Source: Toxoplasma gondii ME49 (Eukaryota; Apicomplexa; Conoidasida; Eucoccidiorida; Sarcocystidae). Taken from it: 64,000 nucleotides of DNA. Position 1 is the first letter of the stretch, and each line of letters starts with the position of its first letter. The notes under the pieces were generated by a model. That model did no database searches. It worked only from the letters and a program-made list of their open reading frames with translations, and was not told the origin of the DNA. The position numbers were made by a program, and so were the translations under genes. Below are positions 37,401 to 48,277 of the stretch, piece by piece. Where the stretch lies: contig NC_031473.1 of NCBI RefSeq assembly GCF_000006565.2, forward strand, positions 2,954,134 through 3,018,133, in the 5' to 3' direction.

Positions 37401-40400
37401 AGCTCCGTAGCGCAGCAGCAGGTCCACTTTTCTGTGTGGAGACTGCGACGAAGAAGCCGCGACGTTTAGTGGGCTGAAGCCATGCTGACATGAGAAGGAA
37501 TCCAGGAGACAAGACAGGAGACTTGGGCGCCCACAGGATCGACACCCGCACAAATAAAGGAGACCGGGGACGAGGCAAAAAGGACGCGGACCTTGAGAAG
37601 AATGGTTTCCTCAACCACCAGGAGCCGTTACCGTATGCGACAGACTCCACTCTCACAGCGGACTCGACCATGTTTCTCAAGAGAGCCAGGAGGAGGTGTA
37701 CAGCGAGACGGAGCGGGGAGGTACACTAACACACAGTGGACAGTACGATGCGAGAGAGAGGCACGAGAAAAGGGCAGGCCTCTTTCTTCACAGAAGAAAG
37801 AAGCTGTAAGTGACCAGGAAACACCAACGCAAGAGAACGACTTTTCACGGCTTTGACTGCTGGTTGACATCCTCAAACTGTTCGCTTGCTGGAGCCGCCT
37901 TCTCGTATGTTTTTCGTGACCATCAAGTAGGGTGCGAAATGTAGAGTCGCGTCCACTCCCCGTGCCTTTATCCAGCGACTCCCCAGCTCAGGACTGAAGA
38001 AAAGTCGAGGAATCCCCATCCCACCGCGAGAAGCAGGGCGCGTCGCACATTAAAGACGGATTACGGCGAACCAGCTGTCTCGCAGATGCATGTCTTCTTT
38101 CCCCGTGCATACGACGAGGAAAACAGGGCAAGCAAGTTGGCAGCCAAAGTGGAGGTCTCCTTTGGAAGTCTGGCGACATCTCGCCCATTCCCGCAGAGCG
38201 TCTCGACAGACGCCCGAGAGAAAAAACGAGACAAAGCGAATGAAGACTTCTCTCTTGCGAGCACAGATGTGCGTTAACCGTGTCTGCAAAAGTGGAAGAA
38301 ACGTTTTGTCTCTTGAGAACTCTTTTCAGAAAACGAGTGAACAGTCCTCAAACCCTGGCAACGAATGGGCGAACGCCTTTGCATGCCCTGATCTCTCTAC
38401 AGTTTAGAAGAAAAGAAAACCGTACCACGACTCGGTTGGGATTTGCGCCTTTCCGGAGAAGAGCCTCGACGACGTCTGCACTCGCCGCCGCTGCAGCCAC
38501 TACGAGGAAGAGGCCTGAGGGCGACGCCCACACGCGAAAACATTGCAATTGTGAACTACGATGAGAAAGAAGAGGACAGATTGTGCGTCGAAGATCCTTC
38601 CGTGTGCCAACGAAGGACTCTTTTTCTATAAAACACAAAGCGTGTCTTGCAGAAGCACTCGCTGTCCCTCATTCCTTGGTCCTTGCCTCCTCTCCCTCTC
38701 GACATTACTTCATCTTTGCGGTTCGCCTCTGTACCTTCCCGTTATCCTCAATTCAGCGTACTGTCTGCTTTCACTTGTGCCAGACATGACTTCTCTGTTC
38801 TTTCAAAAGTCTCGATCCTGTCTGCCTTCTCGAGATTTCGGTCTTCTCAATGTTTCACATGCAACTGCCTCTTAGGAGTAAACGTTTTGCAGTGCTGGAG
38901 ACTACCATTCAGACAAAAGGAAACTTAGGACGTTCTCCAGTGCCATCCCTTCCTTCGTGCGTTCGACCCCCCTGAACGGGTCCGCGTTTACACTGAGCGA
39001 CAACGGTTGATGACTCCAGCTTCCTTTCGCATTTTCTTCAGACGTACTCGGCCGCCGGACGAATTCGAGCATGGTGGAGATACACTTTGAGTCTCCATCA
39101 AGAAGAACAACATCGCCGAACCGGAGGCCTCGCTGATGAAAGAGCGAGCGAAGAATGCGCTTTCCTTCCTGGCTGTCTCGACGCGCCCCTGACTTCCTTT
39201 CACTCCAGGATAACCGCGTGCCACCAAAGACCATGCACGGCGAGGAGAAGGAACTTGAACTTGGATCTTGAGAACTTCTTGTAGCTTCCCCGAGGCAAAC
39301 AGACGCCGTCCCGGTGCCTTTCTCGTTCGGAGGAGCCGGCAGATACACGTAGGTGTACTGGTTCGAGGCGGGTGCGTCGACGCAAGGCGAGGCTGCACTC
39401 GACGACCCAGAAAACGCGTTCGAAGAGGGAGCTGGAGAAGCAGACGCGCATGCAGTGGGGAGATTGCTAGAAGGCGCAGTGCCTTTGGAGGCATCGTTTA
39501 AAATGTCGGGAGAAAACAAGTCCGAGAGAGACAGCCCCTGGCCGGCGGGTCCGTCGCTCGGCCAAATCTGTTCGGGCGTGCATGCACCGTTCCGGAAAAA
39601 CGCAGAAAGAAGCGCTGGACTGCGGTTGGAAATCACCTCACTCATCACCGCCAGACACTCCGAGTCTCCTGAAAACAACAAGCCGCTTCTCTGAGAAACG
39701 GCGGAGCCAAAGGAACAAACGCGCTTTGCGCATGGATTCTCGTTTCCCACAGATGGTCGGCCACCGCGGACAAAGAACCAGAGGGACGCATGCGCGGCGC
39801 AGTTGTAGACGACAGATGTTTAACCGTGTCTCTGTAAGTGGATAAGTATCTATGTGTGGGCAGAGAGCAAGGAGCAGAAAGAGAGAGAAGAGAAAAGACA
39901 TGGACGCGACGTCGAGGATTTCCACCAGTGCACTGCAGTGTGAAGTTTGTGTTCTTCAACACAAACGTTGGAGCGCTTGCGTCGGTTCACCTCCCTTTTC
40001 TTCGGTGTATGTACACTGGACACAAGGGTCCAAGAGCATTGACAGACTCCCGTGCAAAGACGTTTCCCCTCTCTCAGATGCCCGTTCTCCAGCCAACTTG
40101 CGGCACTGCCTCGGACTCTCCACTTCGTTTCCCTGACCTCTCGAAGCAGGTTTTGACCCTGCGTTGAAACTCCGCGGAAACGTCCGACGGCCTCTGCTTC
40201 CCTGCACTTACAGTGACTTCCGGGTGTTGATGCAGGAGCTCTGCGACACTGGCAGGCCGCCTGCTTTTGGCAGCCTTCCTCAGGTCTCCTGCGAAAGATC
40301 GTGGAACGCGTTTGCTCTTCACTCCAGACACTCGGAGCTCCTGTTGTCCGTCGCCTCTCAGTCTCGAGGCCTGCGCCCCCATCGCTCGCGCGTTTTTCGC

Positions 40401-40616
40401 AGGCTGCGTGGACGCAGCCAGCGGCAGAAGCTTCACATTTTCAGGTCGCTTCTCGAACCTGCCAGCTGGCAAGTCGTTGCATGCAGCCGCGCCGAGCTGG
40501 GATCGACACGCAGCCGCCTGCTTGCCGCGCAGCAGAGGGGGAGAAGAAGACCTGAGGAGTTCCGCTTCGTCAGTCTCCAAGAGCTCAAAGGCAGAAGCAC
40601 TCTGCGCGGAACCCAT
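34430..40616 (-). CDS. Ankyrin-repeat protein with N-terminal acylation-type motif, 7 exons
   Basis: Exons, 5' to 3': 40616-40212, 39690-38994, 38514-38426, 37484-37245, 36909-36757, 36065-35933, 35343-34430; 876 codons, phases matching. The start MGSAQS has Gly2 and Ser in the pattern recognised for N-myristoylation, so membrane attachment is plausible. Ankyrin hallmarks cross the splice junctions: DVVEALLRKGANPNRVV joins HGFSPLNVAA; VDLLLRYGAAPD; PALMHAVITGDLGL joins AELLLQQGADPN; PLFQAVFWGDLKMVELLCAY joins NGETVFET. An earlier, weaker repeat spans exons 1-2 (VAELLHQHPEVT, ALLSAFFRNGA). Exon 2 also carries a Ser/Ala-rich insert; exon 7 encodes a 300-residue Ser/Arg-rich charged tail. The exon 6 donor may be 6 nt further (35927) and the exon 7 acceptor is the least certain junction. 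Ankyrin repeats mediate protein contacts; the partner is unknown. Confidence 0.8.
37057..37085. repeat. (TA)n microsatellite in ankyrin-gene intron 4
   Basis: Short TA run within 36910-37244, between two ankyrin exons. Confidence 0.85.
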
Positions 40617-43600
40617 AGCGCCAGCAACGAAGGAGACCGAGTTTCGAGAGAAAACGCAGAACGGCCAAGCAACGAGGAGCGAAGACGCAGGAAGAAGGAA
40701 CAGTGGAGCACAGGTCAAGACGACGACACAAAGTGGAGGGGACGACAGAGGAGACTGTGAAGAAGAGGCACGAAGAAGAAACAGTGGGGAAGCGAAGACG
40801 AAGAAACAATGGAGACAGAGAGGCAAGTGACTGCGCAAAGAAGTTGCACGACGCTACAGAAGGGAGCAGCAGCTTGGAGGGAAATCGATTGCAGGCGCAG
40901 CAGACGCCGACGAGGCTACTGTCAAGGGGGCGGAGGACAAGGAAGGAGGTCAGCGCGTCGAGGACGCCAATGCGAGTCTCGCGATATTTTTGCTTCCAGG
41001 AAAAAGGACCAAGAAGAAAAAAGAAAAAGAAAAGAAAAGGGAGACGGGAGAAAAACCTGCCCCCGAAGAGGCTGTCGGAGTCATCCCCAAGGAAAAGAAA
41101 CGAAAGAGAAAAAGAGAAGACAGCGATAAAAACGTCCTTCCTGTCGTCTGGACACCGCCTCCCCTCCCCCCGGTGTCCCTCTCCTCCCCTTTACCCTCCT
41201 CCTCTTTCTCAATGCTGTTCCACTTTTGGTACAGAAGGATTTTCTGGATCTTGCGCCATCCGAGGCTTCTTCCCCATCTACTGGCCAACAAGGAGAAAAG
41301 CGGAGGCCGCCCCGCTAGGGACTGGAGCTCGCCGACACCAGAAGGACCTTCGGAGAATCCTCGCTGGGAGTGAAGAAGAGAGGTGAAAACAAGACGCGGG
41401 AGTCCAAAATGTAGGAGAAACGTGTACAGATTGGACAGAGGTTAGTCACGACTCGAGAGGTTCGCTTGGCAGAAGCAGAGAGACGAAGAACTCGGCGGAA
41501 GACGAGTATCTGGGAGAAGCTCACTCCCGCGTCTCTGACACACTGCTACCATATCTGTCTCCGTGATGAAGAACAGAAGAGCCAACGAAGCAAACGGTTC
41601 TTTGTTCATGAATGCGCAAGCTGCACTGGACGCAAAGCAGCATTTCGAGCGCGAGTGGGAAAGCCAGCAGCTTCAGCCTTGTCGCAGCGGAACTTGTAAC
41701 GAGTCCATCCTGCACAGGCACCTTTTGTCTCGCGAGAGAGGAAAAATTCAAGCGAAGCCTTCGGAGCTGGGAAAGACGTGAGAGGAAAAAAAAGGGCTAT
41801 CGTGGCAAAAAAGAGAAAACGCGAGAGGCGTCAGAAAGCCGGAACGCGCATATCTTTGAGTGGCGCTCCCCTCCCTTCCGCATTGAAATTTCAACATCGA
41901 GGAAGCGCATTCAACAGCACCACACACAGACGAAAAGCGTCGAAACGAAAAGCGAGAGAAAACCTTCTTTTCTCCCGCGCTAGACCTGAGGAATGCGTAC
42001 AAAAAAAGCGCGCGGGTGTTTTTTTGGCTGACGACGATTTCTGATCGGTCGGATACTCGAAGAGACAACGTCACTGGACTCTGTGCCACAGCGCGATGAG
42101 TTTTCTTTCTCGAATATGTGGACGCGTTCCCCCTCGATCTGCCCGGCACCTCCTCCAAGCCGACTGCCAGAGAAGTGTGTTTCCTCAAAGCAAGTGGATT
42201 TTAGAGAAAAAGAGACGAAAAACGCACAGAAAAACCCGAGCCGGCACTTAGATGGCGCTGCGGTTTGCGCAAGACTAGCTTCTTCGGCATTTGCCAGTCT
42301 CCATGCAGCGGCAAACCGGGTCGACGCGTGCAAGAAACGGGAACAAGACTTGCTTTCAGATTTGCAATGACGAAACGCTGAATTCTCGTTGGCTTACGCG
42401 GAACACGCAGCCGCAACGTCAACAAAGAAATCCACGTTTCGTCAGACTCTGCAGCTTGCGGTGAGCAGTCCCGTGCATCGACAAAACGAGGATCGACGCG
42501 AAAAAACGGCGGTGGCAGAAAGCACAGAAGCGTGATCAGCTCCCACTGAATGACGAGGAGTCTTTTGCCGCCAACAAGCAAGGTGCAAACCGGAGAAAAA
42601 GCAAAGTTTTCGGTGTTCAAAAGAAACGGAGTGACAAAGCTCCCTGCGAGCCACGGGCGCAGTGTACAGACACCCGAGGCGATTATTGTTGAACCCGCGC
42701 GAAAAGTGTGGAGCGCAGTTTGGGAAGACTTCGGACGGTAGCAAACGATCGTTTGTCTCGTGGAATGAGTCCTCTGGGGAATGAGCAGCGCCACACAGTC
42801 GCTGTGCCTTCCGATTCCCTTCGTGGGCAGCTACGTTCCCGCCTAAAACGCAGAAAATTGGACGTCGTCCGGCCAAGTCGCGTGGACTGGCTGGGAGGCG
42901 CTGCTAGAGCTGCGCCAGGCGTCGTCGAGACGGCTTTCCTTGTCGGCAGAATGGAGGCAAGCAGGGAAATCCTCGCCCACGCTTTTCGCATATGTCGTGC
43001 TCACGAAAGACAGCAAAGTATGCTGCAAAGTACGTCCACAGGCGACTTGGATTCAGGTCAGCGCTTGCGCGCCGGCGACTCGAGTCCGACGTCTGCGCAA
43101 GACCAGTGCAGAAAACTGGGCGTCCTCGGCAGCCGGAAGAGAGCGCCTTGCTTGTTTGTAGATTTGTCGACCAACGAATTCGTGACAAATCGTGTCGTCC
43201 ATAGAGGCGACGCCCCTTATCGCGCGCGTTTCTCGGATGAACATACCAGACTTGCGCAACTAGCCACCGGTCCCGCCCTCGCAGACTCTCGAGAACACGA
43301 TAGATCGTACCAGCGGGGAGGCGGTGTGAAAAAGGTTCGTTTGTGTGGCAACAACTTGTGTTTGTGTCTGTGAATGGTCCTCGTAGTGGACGAAAAAAAT
43401 GCAGAGGCGACTGCCCTCTAGTGAAGTGTCAGGTGGGGATCAGAATCAGGGTCCTGTGGACTAGCTGCACAGTGAAAGTCTTCGGTCCTGGCTTTGTTTC
43501 CCGAAAAACGCTCTCTGACCGGTGGAAAACTCATTTTCCCGTCGCTTTTCAGTCGTCGAAAGTGGAAGTGTTGGGGCTCCGAGAGGCGTCTCTCACCAGG

Positions 43601-44269
43601 TGCACAATTACCGAAATTTCTCTCGATTTTCGCTGCTCTAGCCCCGCGCTCACTGTGTCGCAGGTGCTAGCTGACAATCTACATGCAAGACACGGCGGAG
43701 AACTTGGCGAGGTAAAGAGCTCCCTGTCTGGTTTTCCTTTGCTTCTTCTCACCAGAGCGGGTGAATTCTTTTCAAGTCTTCACACGGAAAGTTCCTCTGA
43801 AAAAAATTGGGTTTTCCGTTGACGCGGCAAACGCAAGCGTCCTCCAGGCCCGGATTCCCTCGTGTCTCGCTCCGTCTCTTCTTAATTTGACATTTTATAT
43901 CAGAAGGACGCTTTCGCTCTTCAGTTTTGGCCCTTCCTTCTTTTTTCTTCTTTCTGGATGAAACTAACTTCTCCTCAACGTCGCCAGCGACTCGTTTTAC
44001 CTGTGAAAACTGCGGCTGGACGTCAGACTTCGAAGCATCACTGAAGCCAGGCACCGTGGAGAATCCAGATCGACTCTCCCCGAGTTAAATGTCAAAAACG
44101 GGCGTGTATCCTACGGAATGTTTTCTCCGAACTGTTAAAAGCACTCACAAGTTAAGCGATATCCTTTCCATACACATGGAAGAATCTTTATTCGTAGCTC
44201 CTGTGCATGTACATCTATTTCTAGCTCCTACGTGTACATATCCTTACTCCTAGCCCCCATGTATGTTCA

Positions 44270-44300
<31 letters not shown>

Positions 44301-44659
44301 TCATTTATTGATAGATTTAAATACATACATATATTGTTATGATTCGATTCGCCAGATTTTCCGGTTCTCTCTGTGACAGACAGACGACGGGTGAAGTCGG
44401 TCTTCCGTTTTTTTGCTGCATATGTTTTTTCCAGCTCGAAATGGCAACTATCGAGACGTGAGCAAGACGCGTTTCGTCCCCCGTTCGCATGCATTCCCAT
44501 TAAAGGAGAGACACGAAGAGACTCATGTTTTTACATGCGGGTCTCTGACGTCGTGGAGACTGTTCACGAGGCAGAAGACCTCTTTTTCTCTGCCTCTCTT
44601 CATCAAGAAGAGGTGGAAACATGTGTATCTCAGGAAGGACGAAAGGCGAGTTCTCGACG
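40617..44659. promoter_or_regulatory. Head-to-head spacer between ankyrin and secreted-protein genes
   Basis: Start codons at 40616 (-) and 44660 (+) diverge. The first 500 bases are purine-rich on the + strand, hence CT-rich in the ankyrin transcript, as expected for a leader. GCATGCA at 44487-44493 (TGCATGC on the other strand), about 170 bases before the + start codon, matches a motif known to be enriched in apicomplexan promoters. A TA tract lies at about 44266-44294. ORFs such as 42708-43373 (+, 221 codons) and 42201-42794 (-, 197 codons) overlap each other and show no family signature, so an additional short gene between 41.4 and 43.8 kb is possible but unsupported. Confidence 0.4.
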
Positions 44660-46772
44660 ATGGCTTCTCCTGCCCCCGCGATTCCTTTTTTGATTTGTTT
44701 TTCTATTTCATGTTTTCTTTTCGTGGTATCTGTTGATGCCCGTTCTGCAGCCGGTGAAACCCTCCGGTTTCACAGTGATGCGGTCCCCGCTGACCTGCTG
44801 CCGCAACACAGAAAACTTTCTTCTTCTCCTTTGTCTCCTCCTTCCTCCTCTTCTTTTTTGTCTCTTCCTTCGTCTTCCTCGTCTTCTGTCGCGTCGTCTC
44901 TTCGAAGACTCTCAGGTGTGCGTTCCGGTGTAGAGACGAAAGGTCAGTTTCCCCAGGGGCCTTCGACGAGCAGGGAGAAGCACCAGGCCTTCCAAGAAAT
45001 CAAGACCAGTGGTGTCACACAGATGAGGCAGTTGTCTTTTTCTCGCTCTCTCCCGGTCTCGCGTTCGACTTTGTCTCTTTCGACTCACTCCGCTGGGCCG
45101 CCTTCCTCGGTCTCTTCTCACCTCTCTCCTGCGGCTTCCTTCTCTCCACTGCCCCCTCACACCCCACAAGTGTCTCCATCGGGTCCTCGCACACCGCCGG
45201 CGCTCGTTCAGCTGCAAGGCGCTCCTGCCTTCAGTGGACAGCTAGGCTCTGGCGTCGACCTCATGCCTGACTCTGAAGAAGATATCAGCATCATGCCGAA
45301 TTGCATGTTCTACTCTTCCTACGCTGGAAGTTGTATTCCAGGTGCTGCCCACTCACCATGCAGGTAAATTTATATATGTATATATATATATATATATGAA
45401 TGCATACATATATATATATGGAGAAGCATAAATATACATATTTATAAGAATCTATACTTGTAATACATGTATATACGCGCAAATGGAAAAGTATATATAT
45501 GCATATATGTGAAGCGATGTAGATCGAGAAGGGGGATCTACGGTCCCTGTGGTCTTTTCTTGCTGTCAAGCTGAGGATGATTGCTTTCGCGTATCTAGGT
45601 CTTTTTGTCAGTCGGCAACCGTCTAGCCTGCTCTGACTCCATGTCTTCGTCACCTTTTTTCTTGTGTGCGCACGCAAATATATGTATATACCCGTATTGA
45701 TACATATATATTTATACGTATATATATATATATATACATATTTGTAGATATCTGGAAATAAGGAGAAAGTGAGGAAGAAGGAGGAGAGAGTGGAGACAGG
45801 TGAGAAAATGAGCTCGTCTTTGAACAGAACAGCGAAGCATCTCAGGTCTTCGGAGGCGTCCTTCGTCCTGTCCCTTCCATGCGGTGTTTTTTCTTCCGCT
45901 TTTTGATAATTCATTTCTTCTTCAGATACTGCCGAGCGAAACAGTTTTCCGGTCTGTACGGAGCTGCTCAGTGTAAGTCTCTGAAGAAGTCACAACTTAG
46001 ACAAAGAGGAAGGGACCACAAAAGCTGTTCGAACCTCGTCGTTGGTCTCTTTCTCTCCAGATGTCCATCTTTGTCCTTTTCTTCCTCTTCTCTCTTGTCT
46101 CTTTCGGGACCTGTCTCGGATCTGTCACTCGTGTAAATCGCTACTTCTTGTCCCTACATATATATATATATATATATATTGCTTCTCTACTGTTTTCCTT
46201 TCTGCCTGTCTGACTTTTATTGCCTGGTGTGTCTGCGACCTTCTCAGATTTTGCCTCCTGTCTGTGTCAGTGTTCTCGCCTTTCTCTTGCTTTCCTATCG
46301 TCATTTTCCCGTCGCTCCGAGTTTCCTTTTTTCTGTGCTTTTTGTCGGTGTCTCGTGTTTGTCTCAAGGTTCCCACCATGTCTCCTTGCCCTATCGTTTT
46401 CGTCGTGGTGCCTCTGTCTCCGCGTTTTCAGGTCCATCATTCCTTTCGTTTCCTCCTGAACTGCAGGCGCTGTACCGTTGGCGCATCACCCCCGCGAAAC
46501 GTTCTCGCGTAAAAGGCTGGACGGACGAACTCGTTTGTGTGGTGGAGAAAACGCAAGTGGCTGACCAGATGCAAATGCAAGTGAATCAGAGTGCCTCCGA
46601 GGCAGCTGTCCGAGCCTCCATGCCCGCTGCTGGATTCGCTGCAGGCCCTTCTCCCTTTGTCAATCCCTATGCCTTCAGTCAGGCTTTACCTTCGGTGCAT
46701 GCAGGCACTGCGAGTCTCTTTTCCGTTTCCCTCGCGTTCCTCGCTTCTGCACTGACTCTCCTAAAGTCTTAG
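44660..46772 (+). CDS. Secreted, probably GPI-anchored protein with small Cys-rich module, 3 exons
   Basis: Exons 44660-45363, 45926-45972 and 46432-46772 give 363 codons with matching phases (2, 1). The chosen ATG directly precedes a signal peptide (IPFLICFSISCFLFVVSVDA); an upstream in-frame ATG at 44621 would bury it. Residues about 40-200 are Ser/Pro-rich and low complexity, likely a glycosylated stalk. A cysteine cluster spans all three exons: MPNCMFYSSYAGSC, then PCRYCRAKQFSGLYGAAQC, followed by PPELQALYRWRIT. The C-terminus has small residues (HAGTAS) and a hydrophobic tail ending ALTLLKS, the pattern of a GPI-attachment signal. I do not recognise the cysteine module. A surface or secretory-organelle location is inferred from both signals; the function is unknown. 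Confidence 0.8.
45370..45744. repeat. (TA)n tracts in intron 1 of the secreted-protein gene
   Basis: TA-rich blocks at about 45370-45424 and 45700-45744 within intron 45364-45925. A further TA run at about 46147-46170 lies in intron 2 (45973-46431). Confidence 0.85.
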
Positions 46773-47707
46773 ATTAATAATGTCTCAAGGGATATGGGGC
46801 GAAAGGAAACGCACAAAGACTATGTATATTATGTATATACGTGAATAAACAGAGACATAGAGCTTACGATACTGAATATGACTCCAGTTAAGAGACAAAG
46901 ACCATCAGGTTCTACATGGTTGCTGTCCACCACCAGTACAGTTATAACTGCGGACCGTCTTTATACATCTGTCGTGTGGAGTTGGAACAGTTCTGATGGT
47001 GTGATTTTGTGGCTTCCCCGCTTAGGGAGGGTGGAAGATGATTAGAATGGTGGAGGAAATAAAAAAAAACACAAACATGCAAATTGGTTTTTTTCGTTTT
47101 TTCACTTCTCTGTTTATTTCCCTTCATTCTCCGAGACCAAACATCCACCCGCCGGTAACTCTTCAGAGAGTTCGTCCCCGTTCTTACAGGGAAACATTCC
47201 TTGTAAAATTTCCAGATTAGAAAAAAGCCTTTTCCCCGATGCCAAGGCGCTTCACAAAGGCAGAAAGACACAACGTTCCGGATCCCTGCGTTTTTTGTTC
47301 GAGTCTTCCTTCTCTCTACGCGTTTCTCCTCATGCCAAGACGCCACACACTGAAGGCACTCAGAGAACAGTCGTCCTGAGAAACGAAGCCGACATGGAAG
47401 GAAGGGCTGAGTCGCATGAAGACTGTTCAGTGTTTCGACTTGCGAAGAGAGAAATAAAACTCTCAAGATGCATCTGTGGAAAGTCTGACATCGAAACTGC
47501 TGAAACTCTGTGGACTCCTGCTCTCTCTGCTTCTGCGTTGCATGCACGAGCTCTTCTGGGAGCATCCTGCTTCAGCGAAAACAAAGAAAAGCGCGGGCCT
47601 CTGTCTTGCAAGTGTACATTGGCCTTCTCAGAGAGAGCCAGCTTCTAACTCTCCGTCGAAAGCAAACCTTCCTCCGGATCTGACGCATAAAAATCACTAT
47701 GTCTATC

Positions 47708-47744
<37 letters not shown>

Positions 47745-48277
47745 GGTGATTGCTTTCAATGGAGAGGAGAGACTCTGTGCCGCATTCTAAAGCAGCCATT
47801 CTCTGTTGTCATTAGAAAATCCATATCTACACGCATGTTGATAGAGAAAGATTACTGTAGATTGAGGTCACTGCAAGGAAAGGAATTGACAGAGTGAGCA
47901 AAGTTACGCTGAAAAGCGGGGGCTGTGGCAGTGAGAGGGGGGCTGTGAATTGACCAGACTGAAAAACGTCAACGCTCGTTTTTCCTCGCGCTGTGGACGT
48001 AGGAAATGTAGGAGACTTGTGTGCCTCACAAAGAAGGCGAATTGAAAAACGAAGAGAAGCCGAACCTCTGTCCAGCAGTGCGACTCCTTCGAAGACGAAT
48101 GCATCGGCCCTCGACACGGAAGGGAGACTGACGGGAGGAGACGCTGTCCGCCTTTGAAGACTTTTGCGGACATCAACTTTCTGTGCGAAGAGGAAACGCG
48201 GTGGAAAAGAAGCTTCTTCTAGGAACCGAAGAGAAACGTGGAAACACTGCACGGAGGAAACGAGTTGAAACTTCAGT
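46773..48277. other. Tail-to-tail spacer
   Basis: Lies between the stop of the secreted-protein gene and the stop of the - strand gene starting at 52637. Contains a TA/GA microsatellite at about 47709-47744. No ORF shows family features; short ORFs near 47295-47648 are treated as chance. Confidence 0.5.

Noticed and set aside
42708..43373. 221-codon + strand ORF
   Set aside because: Basic, no domain, overlapped by an equally open - strand frame; no exon partner found.
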